From contig BQMJ01000010.1 of NCBI GenBank assembly GCA_025991245.1, forward strand, positions 124,001-188,000: a DNA stretch of 64,000 nt, written 5' to 3'. This stretch comes from Galdieria partita. Lineage: Eukaryota; Rhodophyta; Bangiophyceae; Galdieriales; Galdieriaceae. The position numbers were made by a program, and so were the translations under genes. The number at the start of each line of letters is the position of its first letter. The first letter of the stretch is position 1. Below are positions 21,162 through 30,391 of this stretch, one piece after another. The notes beneath the pieces were generated by a model. The model was not told where the DNA came from. It ran no database searches and worked only from the letters and a program-made list of their open reading frames with translations.

Positions 21162-22773
21162 TCAAACTTCCTTTAATTTGGTTTGAAAGTAACGTGCTTC
21201 TTGCACTGTGGAGTTGATCAATATTTGGTCTTGAAATAATACGAGCTCAGGTGTATAACTAAAGTTATTGTTCAAAATATATATATAAGAAACACAGAGA
21301 CATATTCACTTACGTTTTCATCTCTCTTCCTTGGCTCAACGATATCTCTCGAATTGTGGCATCTGAAAATGTCGAAATAGGTTTAGTCAACAAACAGTTA
21401 AGACAATAATACAAATATGAGACACGTGCCTATCCTTCGATTTATAGACTCTTCATATTGTTCTGATGAGGCAGAAAACCAATGCATGATGTACTGTATG
21501 GGATCAACATATGAAATATTATTCGAAAATATTTCAACAGGTACCCAATGGAATAACTCTTCTCCCCGATACCTAATAAAGCATTCCATTATTCGAAGCC
21601 TTCCAACATGAAAAGTAATCGTAGGATATCCATTTCTACCATTGCAATTGTCTTCGTGCATATTGCCTTGAAGCATTTTGAAAATCTCGTAAATAATTCA
21701 TGAACTGTTCCATAGCATTTGTTTCTCGATTGGTTAAATATTCAATAGTCTGTCTATAACCAATAGCCCTTCCGGCAGAAGAGTCTTTGGATAATTCTCC
21801 TTTGTACAAGAGTTCAAATACTTCTTTCAGCAGGCCTAATATGTAATATTGTCAAAATAACTGAAAAAGCAAAAAAAGTGAATTACATACCATCTTGAGC
21901 AATCATTCGTTCACATCTCCAATCTATATACCTATTCAATTCTTTACGTGGAGCAACAAGAAAGAAACAACGAAAATCGTAATCCAGATCATTCAAAAGT
22001 CTGCCATGCAATAACTTTTTTGGATTAGGAGCTCCTCCCTGTAATGGCAACTCACTTAAAGGCTTCCCTGTAGCATAATAAATTTCCAGTGCTCTTCGCA
22101 GTCGATACCAATCATTTCTGCATATTTTAGTTGCTCTCACTGGATCTAGTTGTTCAAGCAACTCCATAGCTAGATTCCAATTCCCGCCTAGCTCTTCTAG
22201 TACAGCTGACACATGATCAGCTACTGAATCTGTAGCAGGAGGTGTTGCTGGCAACCCATAAATATACCAACGTACATACATGGAAGTGCCGCCAACAACT
22301 ATAGGAACTTTGTTTCTGCTGAGAATGGATTCTGTTGCTTCACGAGCTCGTTGGAAAAACTCTCCTGCACTAAACTCATAACTGGGTTCCACTATATCAA
22401 TCAGATGATGTACAATTCCACTTCTTTCCTCTATGGAAGGCTTATTGGAGCCTACATCCAGTTTGTGATAGACTTGAACAGAGTCGGCAGATATAATTTC
22501 TCCATTGAGTAACTTTGCTAATTGGATAGAGATCTTTGTCTTTCCAACACCTGTAGGACCACCTATTACAATCACCTTTGGCTTGGCCTCTAAGGAGGAA
22601 GACTTCATACGACGAGTAAGGTCACAAGACAGTCTAGTACACAATTGAACGGTACTCGAAAGTTTTAAAAAGTTTCTTGCTGTGAAGTTAATCGTAAAAG
22701 TGACTTGGCTGCTATGGAGAAAACACAAAACATAGGAAAATTGTAAATAACTCTTGTGTCCTTTGTGACGCAT
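21162..22773 (-). CDS. tRNA dimethylallyltransferase (MiaA/IPT type)
   Basis: Five exons on the minus strand (21891-22773, 21640-21835, 21430-21599, 21314-21362, 21162-21258), 464 residues. Motifs: VIGGPTGVGKTKISIQLA (P-loop), ISADSVQVYHKLDVGSNKP, VGGTSMYVRWYIYGLP, RLRRALEIYYATGKPLSE, then GRAIGYRQTIEYL and RQYARRQLQW. It adds the isopentenyl group to A37 of tRNAs reading UNN codons. The N-terminal about 60 residues look like an organellar targeting sequence. Intron 3 starts AG|GCACGT: only this GC donor keeps the last two exons (ATIREISLSQG, YTPELVLFQDQI) in frame. The GT four bases away leads to a stop. Confidence 0.92.
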
Positions 22774-23109
22774 GTCGATCGACGTTAAGAGATTCTTGAA
22801 AAGTTTCCAACGTCTAAATATGTTAAAATGCTAACAGGTTTGATATACAGAATCCATTCTTCAGTTGAAAAGAAACTTCAGCTCCGTTACAAATTGAATA
22901 GATACTTTTCAAGCAAGTTGCAACAGAGTTTTAAAAACTACAGTAAACAAGAATACAATTTACTGTCATGTTCCTATCATACTTTCTGAATTCTCTTTAG
23001 ACTCAAGGATGCTACAAGTCTGCCTATCTATGTCCATCTCACTTTCTTCCCTTCAATGTTCTCAAGAAGAACCAACTTTGCAACATTTGTTCCTATTGTG
23101 TATATGGTC
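22774..23109. other. intergenic with possible small frames
   Basis: 336 bases between the isopentenyltransferase start and the PAM16 3' end. Contains the small plus-strand frame listed at 22828-22989. A second, Cys-rich plus-strand frame (about 22999-23237) overlaps PAM16 antisense. Confidence 0.35.
22828..22989 (+). CDS. possible small protein with presequence-like start
   Basis: ATG-initiated frame of 53 codons (MLTGLIYRIHSSVEKKL, RYFSSKLQQSFKN), basic and free of acids in its first half like a mitochondrial presequence. A splice donor (A|GTAAAC) near its end and an acceptor (CTCTTTAG) just beyond could extend it, but the downstream phase gives no recognisable protein. Divergent from the isopentenyltransferase with 54 bases between the ATGs. 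Confidence 0.25.
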   Translation: MLTGLIYRIHSSVEKKLQLRYKLNRYFSSKLQQSFKNYSKQEYNLLSCSYHTF

Positions 23110-23472
23110 TTATGAAGAGTGATATTGAGTATTATTTCGTTCTTCTGGCAGCGTTTCACCTCTTTTACGTGCCTCATCTTCAAGAACCAAACGGGCACTT
23201 AATACCTTCGCTTGTAAATATTTACTGCCACCTTTGCTAGGGTCATTCAACTTGTATAACTGGTCACTTCTTTCAACTATTTCCTTTAAACTAGCGTCTT
23301 TTCTAACACCAAACAAGTCAGAAGCTTCATCTAATGTCATTCTCTTGCGAGTTCGTGTTACAGAAGCTGCACCGGGTGCCGGACTAAAAGCCTGGTCCAC
23401 AATTTCTTTCAAAGCCTTTGCCAGGTATTCCTTATTCGAAAACCACCATGTCGCAATTTTCCTGGTGGACAT
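23110..23472 (-). CDS. PAM16: PAM16/TIM16 (Magmas) import-motor subunit
   Basis: Intronless as seen, 120 residues from MSTRKIAT; an in-frame ATG eight codons upstream is the alternative. The degenerate J-domain is clear: RMTLDEASDLFGVRKDAS, LKEIVERSDQLYKLND, KYLQAKVLSARLVLEDE. PAM16 holds PAM18/TIM14 at the mitochondrial TIM23 translocase and restrains its stimulation of Hsp70. The N-terminal hydrophobic segment of other Pam16 proteins is short or missing here (ATWWFSNKEYLAKALKEIV), so a missed first exon is possible. Divergent from the next gene by 100 bases. Confidence 0.85.
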   Translation of the reverse strand: MSTRKIATWWFSNKEYLAKALKEIVDQAFSPAPGAASVTRTRKRMTLDEASDLFGVRKDASLKEIVERSDQLYKLNDPSKGGSKYLQAKVLSARLVLEDEARKRGETLPEERNNTQYHSS

Positions 23473-23572
23473 AAGAAAATGAAGTGTATCAACCAACAGA
23501 CTACTAATTTCAGTCTAAACAACAACAACACCGTCCAAACAAGCCATAAATTGTAATGCTCAATTGCTGATA

Positions 23573-24676
23573 ATGAATGCAGCTCATGAGTGGTGGCAAC
23601 AAGAAACTAACCTTAAGCCTGAAGATATTGTAGATATTGTAAAAACAGACCCAAAGATTGATGAATGGAGAAAGTTTTTGATAGAAGAACTTCTGGAGGA
23701 TCGTTTAGTAGCTGCGTTGAGAGAGGAGAGTGAAAGACTTGCAACACTACAGGTGACTGGAGTAGTTGAGAAAGGGAGTCGTTGGGATGCCACTTTACAA
23801 AGAGATGTTTTACAAAGAGTTCGTAGAGAGATTAAGAAGAGTCTCGTTTATCAACGTTTTCGAGAAGAACTTAAAGCCAGGCTAAACAGCACAAAAATAA
23901 AGGAAGAATTGAAGCAACTTTGTGCCAGTTGTTTAGAACTAAAGGAGAAGTCCTCAACTATGAAAAACCTTGACGAGAATGTAGATAATACCAACTTTTC
24001 CAGTTGTAAAAAGGAAGCAGTGGATTCGAAGGCAATTTCCAATTGGGAAGAAGAACCAGTTTTGGAAAACAACACTACAACAGTTTCAAAGCCGGAAACG
24101 TTGATGGAAATAGAAAGGAATGAGACGCAAGTTGTTCAAGTGGAACCTGAAGAGTCGAAACTAGGAGACTCCCGTTGTGTGAATGATTGTGACGACGTTG
24201 CAGTGTCAAGTGTTACAAATGATGAATACTTTGTTGAGAACACTGAGAGCAACTTCATTGGAAATGAAGAATTGTGTGTAAATACTGAAAATTCAAGTTG
24301 TAAACAGAGTTGCCCTTTGGAGACTCAAGTAGGAAGACGCGACGTTAGTGAGATATCAAATAATGCGGAAAAGGATATGCGTTTGTTGAATGTCTCGAAA
24401 CAGTCCAAAGTCCCAAAAAAGACAAAGAACATGAGAGATAAAGAATTGAAGAATACAGAGCCCGTTGATCAAAGTGCAATTGCACAGTCTTTGGGTTATA
24501 AGATGACTGGTCGAAAGGTCAAATTGTTGCGTTTTACGGAGAAAGGTCAGATGAAGTGGTTATCGGCTCAAGTTTTGGACTATAAGGAAGAATCGCAACA
24601 GCACAAGATTATAACAGAGCAAGGAGATGAAGAATGGATTCTCTTTTCCCATGAAAACATTCTGTTATCTAAATAA
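23573..24676 (+). CDS. Tudor-like domain protein, otherwise unknown
   Basis: Intronless, 367 residues from the first ATG. The N-terminal about 110 residues are a charged helical region (EELLEDRLVAALREESERL, RRVRREIKKSL-like). The middle is long, acidic and probably disordered. The last 60 residues (GRKVKLLRFTEKGQMKWLSA, VLDYKEESQQHKI, DEEWILFSHENI) have the beta-barrel pattern of a Tudor/Agenet-type chromatin reader: a V-x-W-like start, an aromatic at the strand turn and an acidic D/E-E-x-I end. A chromatin role is inferred only. No family name is recognised. Confidence 0.5.
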   Translation: MNAAHEWWQQETNLKPEDIVDIVKTDPKIDEWRKFLIEELLEDRLVAALREESERLATLQVTGVVEKGSRWDATLQRDVLQRVRREIKKSLVYQRFREELKARLNSTKIKEELKQLCASCLELKEKSSTMKNLDENVDNTNFSSCKKEAVDSKAISNWEEEPVLENNTTTVSKPETLMEIERNETQVVQVEPEESKLGDSRCVNDCDDVAVSSVTNDEYFVENTESNFIGNEELCVNTENSSCKQSCPLETQVGRRDVSEISNNAEKDMRLLNVSKQSKVPKKTKNMRDKELKNTEPVDQSAIAQSLGYKMTGRKVKLLRFTEKGQMKWLSAQVLDYKEESQQHKIITEQGDEEWILFSHENILLSK

Positions 24677-24717
24677 CACTTTGAATCAAAAAGCATATGA
24701 AAAATGTTGTTCGAAAT

Positions 24718-26077
24718 TCATTCTAATGACAATGACGTTGTACGAGACAAATATATGGAATTCCTCTTTTTCGTTACATAAGATAAACCTTTTGAATGTA
24801 AATATGTGGCAAAAACGTAACCGGTACAAAAGGCGTCGTAGCCTGCGGAATGGTCAGAATATGAGAAGGTGCCATTTCCACGATTAGAATCAAAGTGACT
24901 TTCGGACTTGTCAGTTGAAACATTGGAACAATCTCTTCCATTACTTTTCATAAAGATTTGTGGGTTCCCAATAGTCGAACTGGTACCTGTGACATTGGCA
25001 GAAAGAAACTCAACATCAGGCTTGTTTCCTTCGAAAGGCGGGGTCGTTTCGGTATGATTAGGAATGTTTTCAGGAGCCCAACATTGTATAAATGTTTCAT
25101 ATTCACTTTCCCGCTTTTGATTCCATGATACACATAACTTATAAACAGCATCTAAGGAAGTTTCATTTTCACTGTCATAACTTAAGAGTTTGGTGTCATA
25201 AATACTTGGCAAGAGTTGGTGGATATTCCTAACAAATTCTTCACTGGTGTTAGGCATACTGTCTTCAAAAGAACTGTACAGAAAGGCCAAATCTAACAAA
25301 CCATTGTGAAATACAATAGGAATATCTGTTTGTCCTAAGTGAGCCAACAAACCCAAAGGCAAGATACTCAAAAGACTAGACTTTCTTCCAGTTCGTTCCT
25401 TATCTTCGGATTTGGAAAGATTGAGAAAGAGTTCTGAGTCTTCCTTCTTCCTTCTCCTTTTACTTCTTTTCCGTTCACTCGACCTTTGTTTTGTAGTTTC
25501 CTTTCTTTCCCAGATAGAAGTTTTGTATACTTGCAACAACTGGTAGTCCTTATTGCAGGAAGGACGAGTATAATATATACCATCAAGAAATAATCGAGTA
25601 AAGTCAAACCCATGCCTCGCCAGAAAAGTTGCACTTGAAGGTGACATCACGAAATCGTCACTGGAGAGTAATAAAAAGTCAAAAGTTCTCACAAGAAACT
25701 TCAAAGGAGGTCTCTGGTTCTCTTCATCGACGGTTATCTGACCTTTCAATAATTCTGATCCTTTCCTTGTAGGACAAGTATCAACCGAACAAAAGACGCT
25801 GAATCCAACAGAAAATATAGCTCTGTTACTCACTATTTGTTTCAGACCGTCGTATTTTTCGCTTAGGCAACTTAAAGAAAACTCCTTGAGTACAAAACTC
25901 GAATTATATTGTAGTATACAACTGTTCTTACTTTCCATAATGAAGTTTGACGTCTCCTAACCCAGAAAACTCTGTATCCACAGCTACAAAATAAGCACTT
26001 TCTAAAGCTTCAAATAAAGACTCCCATCCTATTCTGGCACCTCCTCTTGTGACAGGTACTATTTGTGGCAATTGCAT
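24718..26077 (-). CDS. TOE1-like CAF1-family deadenylase
   Basis: Two exons on the minus strand. Preferred model 25952-26077 and 24718-25884, 430 residues. The donor of the intron is ambiguous: GTCAAA gives SGLGD|EFSLSCLSEKY, which best matches TOE1; a stronger GTAAGA lies 20 bases further but needs a 34-base intron. The DEDD active site is complete: VAVDTEFSGLG, FHNGLLDLAFLY and HSAGYDAFCTGYVFA. ARHGFDFTRLFLDGIYY also matches the family. TOE1 trims and deadenylates snRNA and other small RNA 3' ends in Cajal bodies. A Lys/Arg run (KRSKRRRKK) may be the nuclear signal. No C3H zinc finger is present, unlike animal TOE1. Confidence 0.82.
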
Positions 26078-26407
26078 TCCAAGTAGATAGAAAAGACATA
26101 ATCTTCACTCTCAATAATATGTTGGAATGATTACATATTTTATATATTATCCTGTCTTGAAATGTAGTCAACCCCCAACAAAACTACTAACCTCGAAAGG
26201 ATCTTTGTTCACTTCATAAAAATGAAACTTTGGTTTATCAGGAATGTCGTGGACACAAATAAGCAATGGAGCATTCATTGTGTCTCGTTGGCTTCCACAC
26301 AAGTCCATTCGAATAGTGTTTGAAGCAGTGCTCTTTGTGAATTTTGTTCTGTTGGAAACGAGAAAGACAATTGTCTCGATTGGACCTAACTGTTTAAGAA
26401 GAAACTT
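26078..26407. promoter_or_regulatory. divergent region with an unexplained minus-strand frame
   Basis: 330 bases between TOE1-like (minus) and FBXO3-like (plus). A minus-strand ATG frame at 26192-26308 (MDLCGSQRDTMNAPLL, KPKFHFYEVNKDPFE) ends at a GT donor, but its phase does not fit the TOE1 exon. Promoters of both genes are expected here. Confidence 0.35.
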
Positions 26408-28029
26408 ATGTTTGTGGAACTTTCCGACGATATCTTAGCAAAGATATTTGGTTTTCTTGAAGCAAGTGACGTTCTTCGCTGCAGTTTAGTGTGCAAATCC
26501 TGGTATCGGGTAGCTTTTGGAGATCAAATATGGTGTAACCTTTGTGAGCGCTATTTTTTACCAAACACTCTAAGGAGTCTAGTGACAAAATTGGAAGAGA
26601 ACGCGATTACAGTATGCAAAAGTTGTTGTTCTGAGTCAGCCTCGTTAGGATCTTTGGATTTTGGGTTTGTTGAATCAGGCAGGCAAACGCCAGAATATGA
26701 TTCAACAGATAGCGACCGTTCGGATTCTTCCACAGCAACAGAACCTCCAACTATATTATGTGGCACAAAATTGTGTTGTTGTCAGAAAAGAAAGAGGCTT
26801 GCTATCCTTATCGAAGAGTTTCTAAACGACAGCCATAATTCATGTAGCAAATATTCACTGTTCAAAGAATTCTTTCATTATTTCTCCCGAGGTTCATATT
26901 ATGTGAGTCGCCTAGTCAAAGTCTTGGATATCTTAGAAACATTTTGTCGAAGAGCAAATTTGGCCGCAGCATATACTCTACTTCCTGGTGTTGATGAAAG
27001 CTGCATAGAAGAACAACTTGGAAATGAACTACCTCCAGATTTGTACTGTCTCTATCGTTTATGCAGTGGCCAATATATTCCTTCAGACTATTCACAGTTT
27101 CAAGGCATTCTAGGAGGATATTTGTTTTATGATGTTCTAGTAGATTGGAATCTTGCCACAGTTTGTCGCATGCATGTTTCTGAACTAGAAAGTCATCGAA
27201 TACTAAAGGTACGTTTTCATTGCGTTATATTGAAAGAATATTGAATTCCTATCGGCTTAGATTGGACAAGATATGTTTTGGCACAATAATCGCGGAAGTC
27301 AAGGTCTTTTCGTTGATTTGGATACAAAGCATGTCATTGAGCTGACACAAAATCATTATGTCATTGCTTCAAAGGACATTGTAACTTATCTTGAGAAATA
27401 TGTAAAGGATTTGTCTAGTAACAGTCTTATGATTGATCGAAACACAAAACAGATATTGCGTTTTTCTCTTTGTGCCACTTATTCAGGCTATTCTGATGTT
27501 GTAACAGGATATATCCGTATTCAAGCAACTTGTCTTTTTGTTCCAGGAATAAGCAAATTCTGTAACTCTCAAGAACAAGATGAATTCGTATTCGCTTATC
27601 GAATAAGAATCTCAATGTTATCATCGGCTCCTTCTCATTACATGTTTCGTTTGGAACAGCGACACTGGATAGTAACAGATACGGATGGACATGTAGAGAA
27701 TATTCGTGGCCCTGGAGTGATAGGAGAGGTATGAAACTTCTTTTATTGGATTTATCATTTCTTAATATTGATAGCATCCCGTTTTCTATCCCGGAAGTGT
27801 TTTTGACTATGCTTCTTGTGCACCTCTCAGAGGACCTGTTGGTAAAATGAGGGGTTCCTTTACATTTCGTCCTTTACATCATGAATCCGGTTCTGAGATT
27901 GCAACACCTTTCATTGCACATGTTGGAGAGTTGCAACTCAATTTTTTTGAACGTTATAGTTTTCCTTCGGATTCTCCTCAAAAATATTTGCAACTTCAAG
28001 AAATTTGGCAGAGAAATCATTTCATTTGA
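26408..28029 (+). CDS. FBXO3-like F-box protein with SUKH and ApaG domains
   Basis: Three exons (26408-27208, 27261-27728, 27775-28029), 507 residues. The N-terminus is an F-box (LSDDILAKIFGFLEASDVL, CSLVCKSWYRVA). The middle (about residues 140-300) has the SMI1/KNR4 pattern, including LPPDLYCLYRLCSGQY, FQGILGGYLFYD. The C-terminus is an ApaG/DUF525 domain: YRIRISMLSSAP, QRHWIVTDTDGHVENIRGPG, VIGEHPVFYPGSVFDYASC. This three-domain order is that of FBXO3, a substrate receptor of SCF ubiquitin ligases. Both introns are phase 0. An acidic/Ser insert lies after the F-box (STDSDRSDSSTATE). Confidence 0.92.
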
Positions 28030-28057
28030 ATATCGAATGGAATGTTATTCTTCAGAA

Positions 28058-28282
28058 TTATGCTGAGAATTTATTAATTAAACTTTCTCTGACGGCTCCT
28101 ACGACATCTTGTAGACAGTGATGCAAGTTGACATAATAGTATTTCTTAAATACATGTTCTCTGATTTTTGCAAGTGTGACCAAATCCAGCTGTTTTTCCA
28201 GAGAAGCAAGGGAATATAGATTTGTTTTTCCATTTGCTGAAGCTATAGATGAAGTCCTTTTAAAAATAACAGCTACATACAT
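28058..28282 (-). CDS. downstream ORF of the IQ gene, or its alternative C-terminal exon
   Basis: Minus-strand frame of 74 codons from an ATG that shares one base with the stop of the upstream IQ gene (TGATG). Coding character is good: LYSLASLEKQLDLVTLAKI, REHVFKKYYYVNLHHCLQD. It could be a separate small protein, or the true C-terminus of the IQ protein reached by splicing with a weak GTTGGC donor inside the IQ motif and a GTATGTAG acceptor. The two readings cannot be separated from sequence alone. Confidence 0.4.
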   Translation of the reverse strand: MYVAVIFKRTSSIASANGKTNLYSLASLEKQLDLVTLAKIREHVFKKYYYVNLHHCLQDVVGAVRESLINKFSA

Positions 28283-29434
28283 CAGCAGTTGTTCCAAAGA
28301 GATGGCAAAAGCATATTATTTCTGGTCATGGCTGCTCGCCAACTGGTTTGAATCTTTATGGCTGCAATTTGTCTCAATAATTCCTTTGTATCGTCATGTG
28401 ACCGATGGTTTCTACAGTTACATTGTTTTAAGTGATAATTTTTGTGTCCAGATGGAGTTGTATGCATTCTAGGTATTTTCGTTAGAGACTTGTTTCTTCC
28501 TTGTCCGTTTGATGAACAGAAACACTGGAAGACAAGGTTGATGTGCTGAATACTGAAATGCTCTGCCAAGACTAGAATCATCAACCTTCCTGTAGAGGAG
28601 CGAAGTTTTCTAAGACATACTATTGCTTGTTCTAAATTATAGTGAGAGCTGTAGATGAATACCAATCCACAACGTCGATGTACTTACTTTTGCACTCGCT
28701 TGTGAAGGGTCTCAAAGTTAGGGACTCGTTATCGTCCGTCGTATTTATATACTGGATGGAATGTTGCAACATAATCAGAATATTTTTCAACTTTTCTATC
28801 CAAAGTTGGCATTCCTGTTGAAGGCAGTAGATTTTTTTCCTGAAAGAGTCTTTCTTTGGTATTGTTCTTGCTTGCAGTGACCACGCTTTATATTGTATAT
28901 TATTCCATTCCATTTGATTGATCATTTGTTCGTTATCATTTGGAATTTCGGAATATTTCTTTGAAATTATTGTATCTAGGATATTTTTGTTATTACAAGT
29001 AAAGGAACTTCCGTATTGGAGGATTACCTGGAATATTTTGCGAATGGACATTGTTTTGTTGCACCTCTTGTATCATTTGGATAGTTTGCGATAATATTTG
29101 TATGCGTTCTAAAATATATTCACAAGAACGATGTTGAAGATAAACTCGGCTTACGTTTTCCTTTTTCAGTGTATGTTGCACTATGCAACTTATTCGGAAT
29201 ATGGCTTTCGTCAGAAGCCACATCATTTTTCTCCAAAGAAGCTTTGAGGACCTGTAGTTCAATGAGAGAGAAAGATTCTTGTAGCCATTTTATAACATAA
29301 GCTATTTGATGAGACGGTATAAGATACTGGCAGTCAAAAAGCTTTTTAGCTTCTTCTTCTTCTACAACTTCATCTTCGTCTTTTGTATCAGAAGAGTCTG
29401 TTGAGATTTGTTCCGTTGCTTCTTCGTTGCTCAT
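28282..29434 (-). CDS. IQ-motif coiled-coil protein, unknown
   Basis: Four exons on the minus strand (29155-29434, 29028-29108, 28688-28975, 28282-28631), 332 residues, all phases consistent. The N-terminus is acidic (DTKDEDEVVEEEEAKK), the middle is helical and Gln/Ile-rich (QILSQTIQMIQEVQQ). Near the C-terminus AIKIQTSWRAAMTRN is an IQ calmodulin-binding motif. No other domain is recognised. The product could be a cytoskeletal or ciliary-type calmodulin-binding protein in other lineages, but no function can be assigned. It ends 12 residues after the IQ motif. Confidence 0.55.
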
Positions 29435-29531
29435 CTTGAATAATGAAGAATGGCTATTGCCATCCATTGGTCATCGGTTCCTGTATCTTTTGGCATTTTT
29501 CTGTTCAACACTCGGCTTTGGTCAGGAAAAA

Positions 29532-30346
29532 ATGCGATTGCGCCAAAGTTATTTGTTTTTGTATAACTTTGCTTGCGCACTCGGTTGGTGGGTAATAAGT
29601 AAATAGTATTCTGCAGAAACTTGTATTTCTTACCTTTTTTTTGTAAAAGGACCTACATTATCTCTCGAGTGGGAAAGCTAGCATCTATCGGTTACGGTGT
29701 CGAGAATACGTACTCCGTGATCAAGCAACCTTTTATTTTTTGGCAGTGTTTTCAGTTACTGGAAGTGTTACATGCAGCCTTGGGAATAGTTCGAAGTTCA
29801 GTTATTACAACCTTCATACAAGTTGCTTCTAGACTTATCATTCTTTTGGCAATTGTATATAGAGTTCCCGAAGTACAGGGTTCAGTATTCTTTACAACTC
29901 TGATAGTAGCGTGGTCTCTAGCAGAAATTCCCAGGTACCTGCACTATGCACTTTCTTTGACTGGAGGCCGTACGACAGTAGCTACTTGGCTACGGTAAGT
30001 AATACCCCTTTTGCTCTATTCGTCTAAGTTTTTGTCCAAAGCTATTCCGGGTTTCTGGTCTTATATCCACTAGGAGCTGGAAGTGAAATGGTACTTTTGT
30101 ATATTGCCATGCCATATATAAGGGATAGAGGCATTTGGTTGTTGAAACTTCCAAATAAGCTTAACTTTGCCTTTGACTTTTACAAAGTTTGTTGGGTTTT
30201 ATTGTTTTTGTATTTACCGGTAAGTTGTTTATTTTTGTATCAACTCAACTGTAACCGTTTGAAAGGGTCTACCTTTTATGTATGCACATATGTTACGTCA
30301 ACGAAAGAAGTATCTAAGTAGTCAACATAAGAGGAGAGTTGACTGA
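29532..30346 (+). CDS. 3-hydroxyacyl-CoA dehydratase (HACD/PHS1, PTPLA-like)
   Basis: Four exons (29532-29587, 29650-29994, 30042-30219, 30266-30346), 219 residues. After joining: SYLFLYNFACALGW, LLEVLHAALGIVRSSV, QVASRLIILLAIVYRVPE, WSLAEIPRYLHYAL, FLVLYPLGAGSEMVLLY and PGLPFMYAHMLRQRKKYL. This ER enzyme removes water from 3-hydroxyacyl-CoA in very-long-chain fatty acid elongation; catalytic Tyr (RYLHY) and Glu (GAGSE) are present. The C-terminus ends with a basic tail that could act as dilysine-type ER retrieval. Exon 1 is only 56 bases. ALG1 starts 45 bases after the stop on the same strand. Confidence 0.93.
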
Positions 30347-30391
30347 GTAAACGCAATAAATTTGTTTTTTGAAAATGTTCCGTTTTCATTC

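Noticed and set aside
26406-26766. Minus-strand frames across the FBXO3-like F-box exon
   Set aside because: Shadows of a strongly conserved plus-strand exon.
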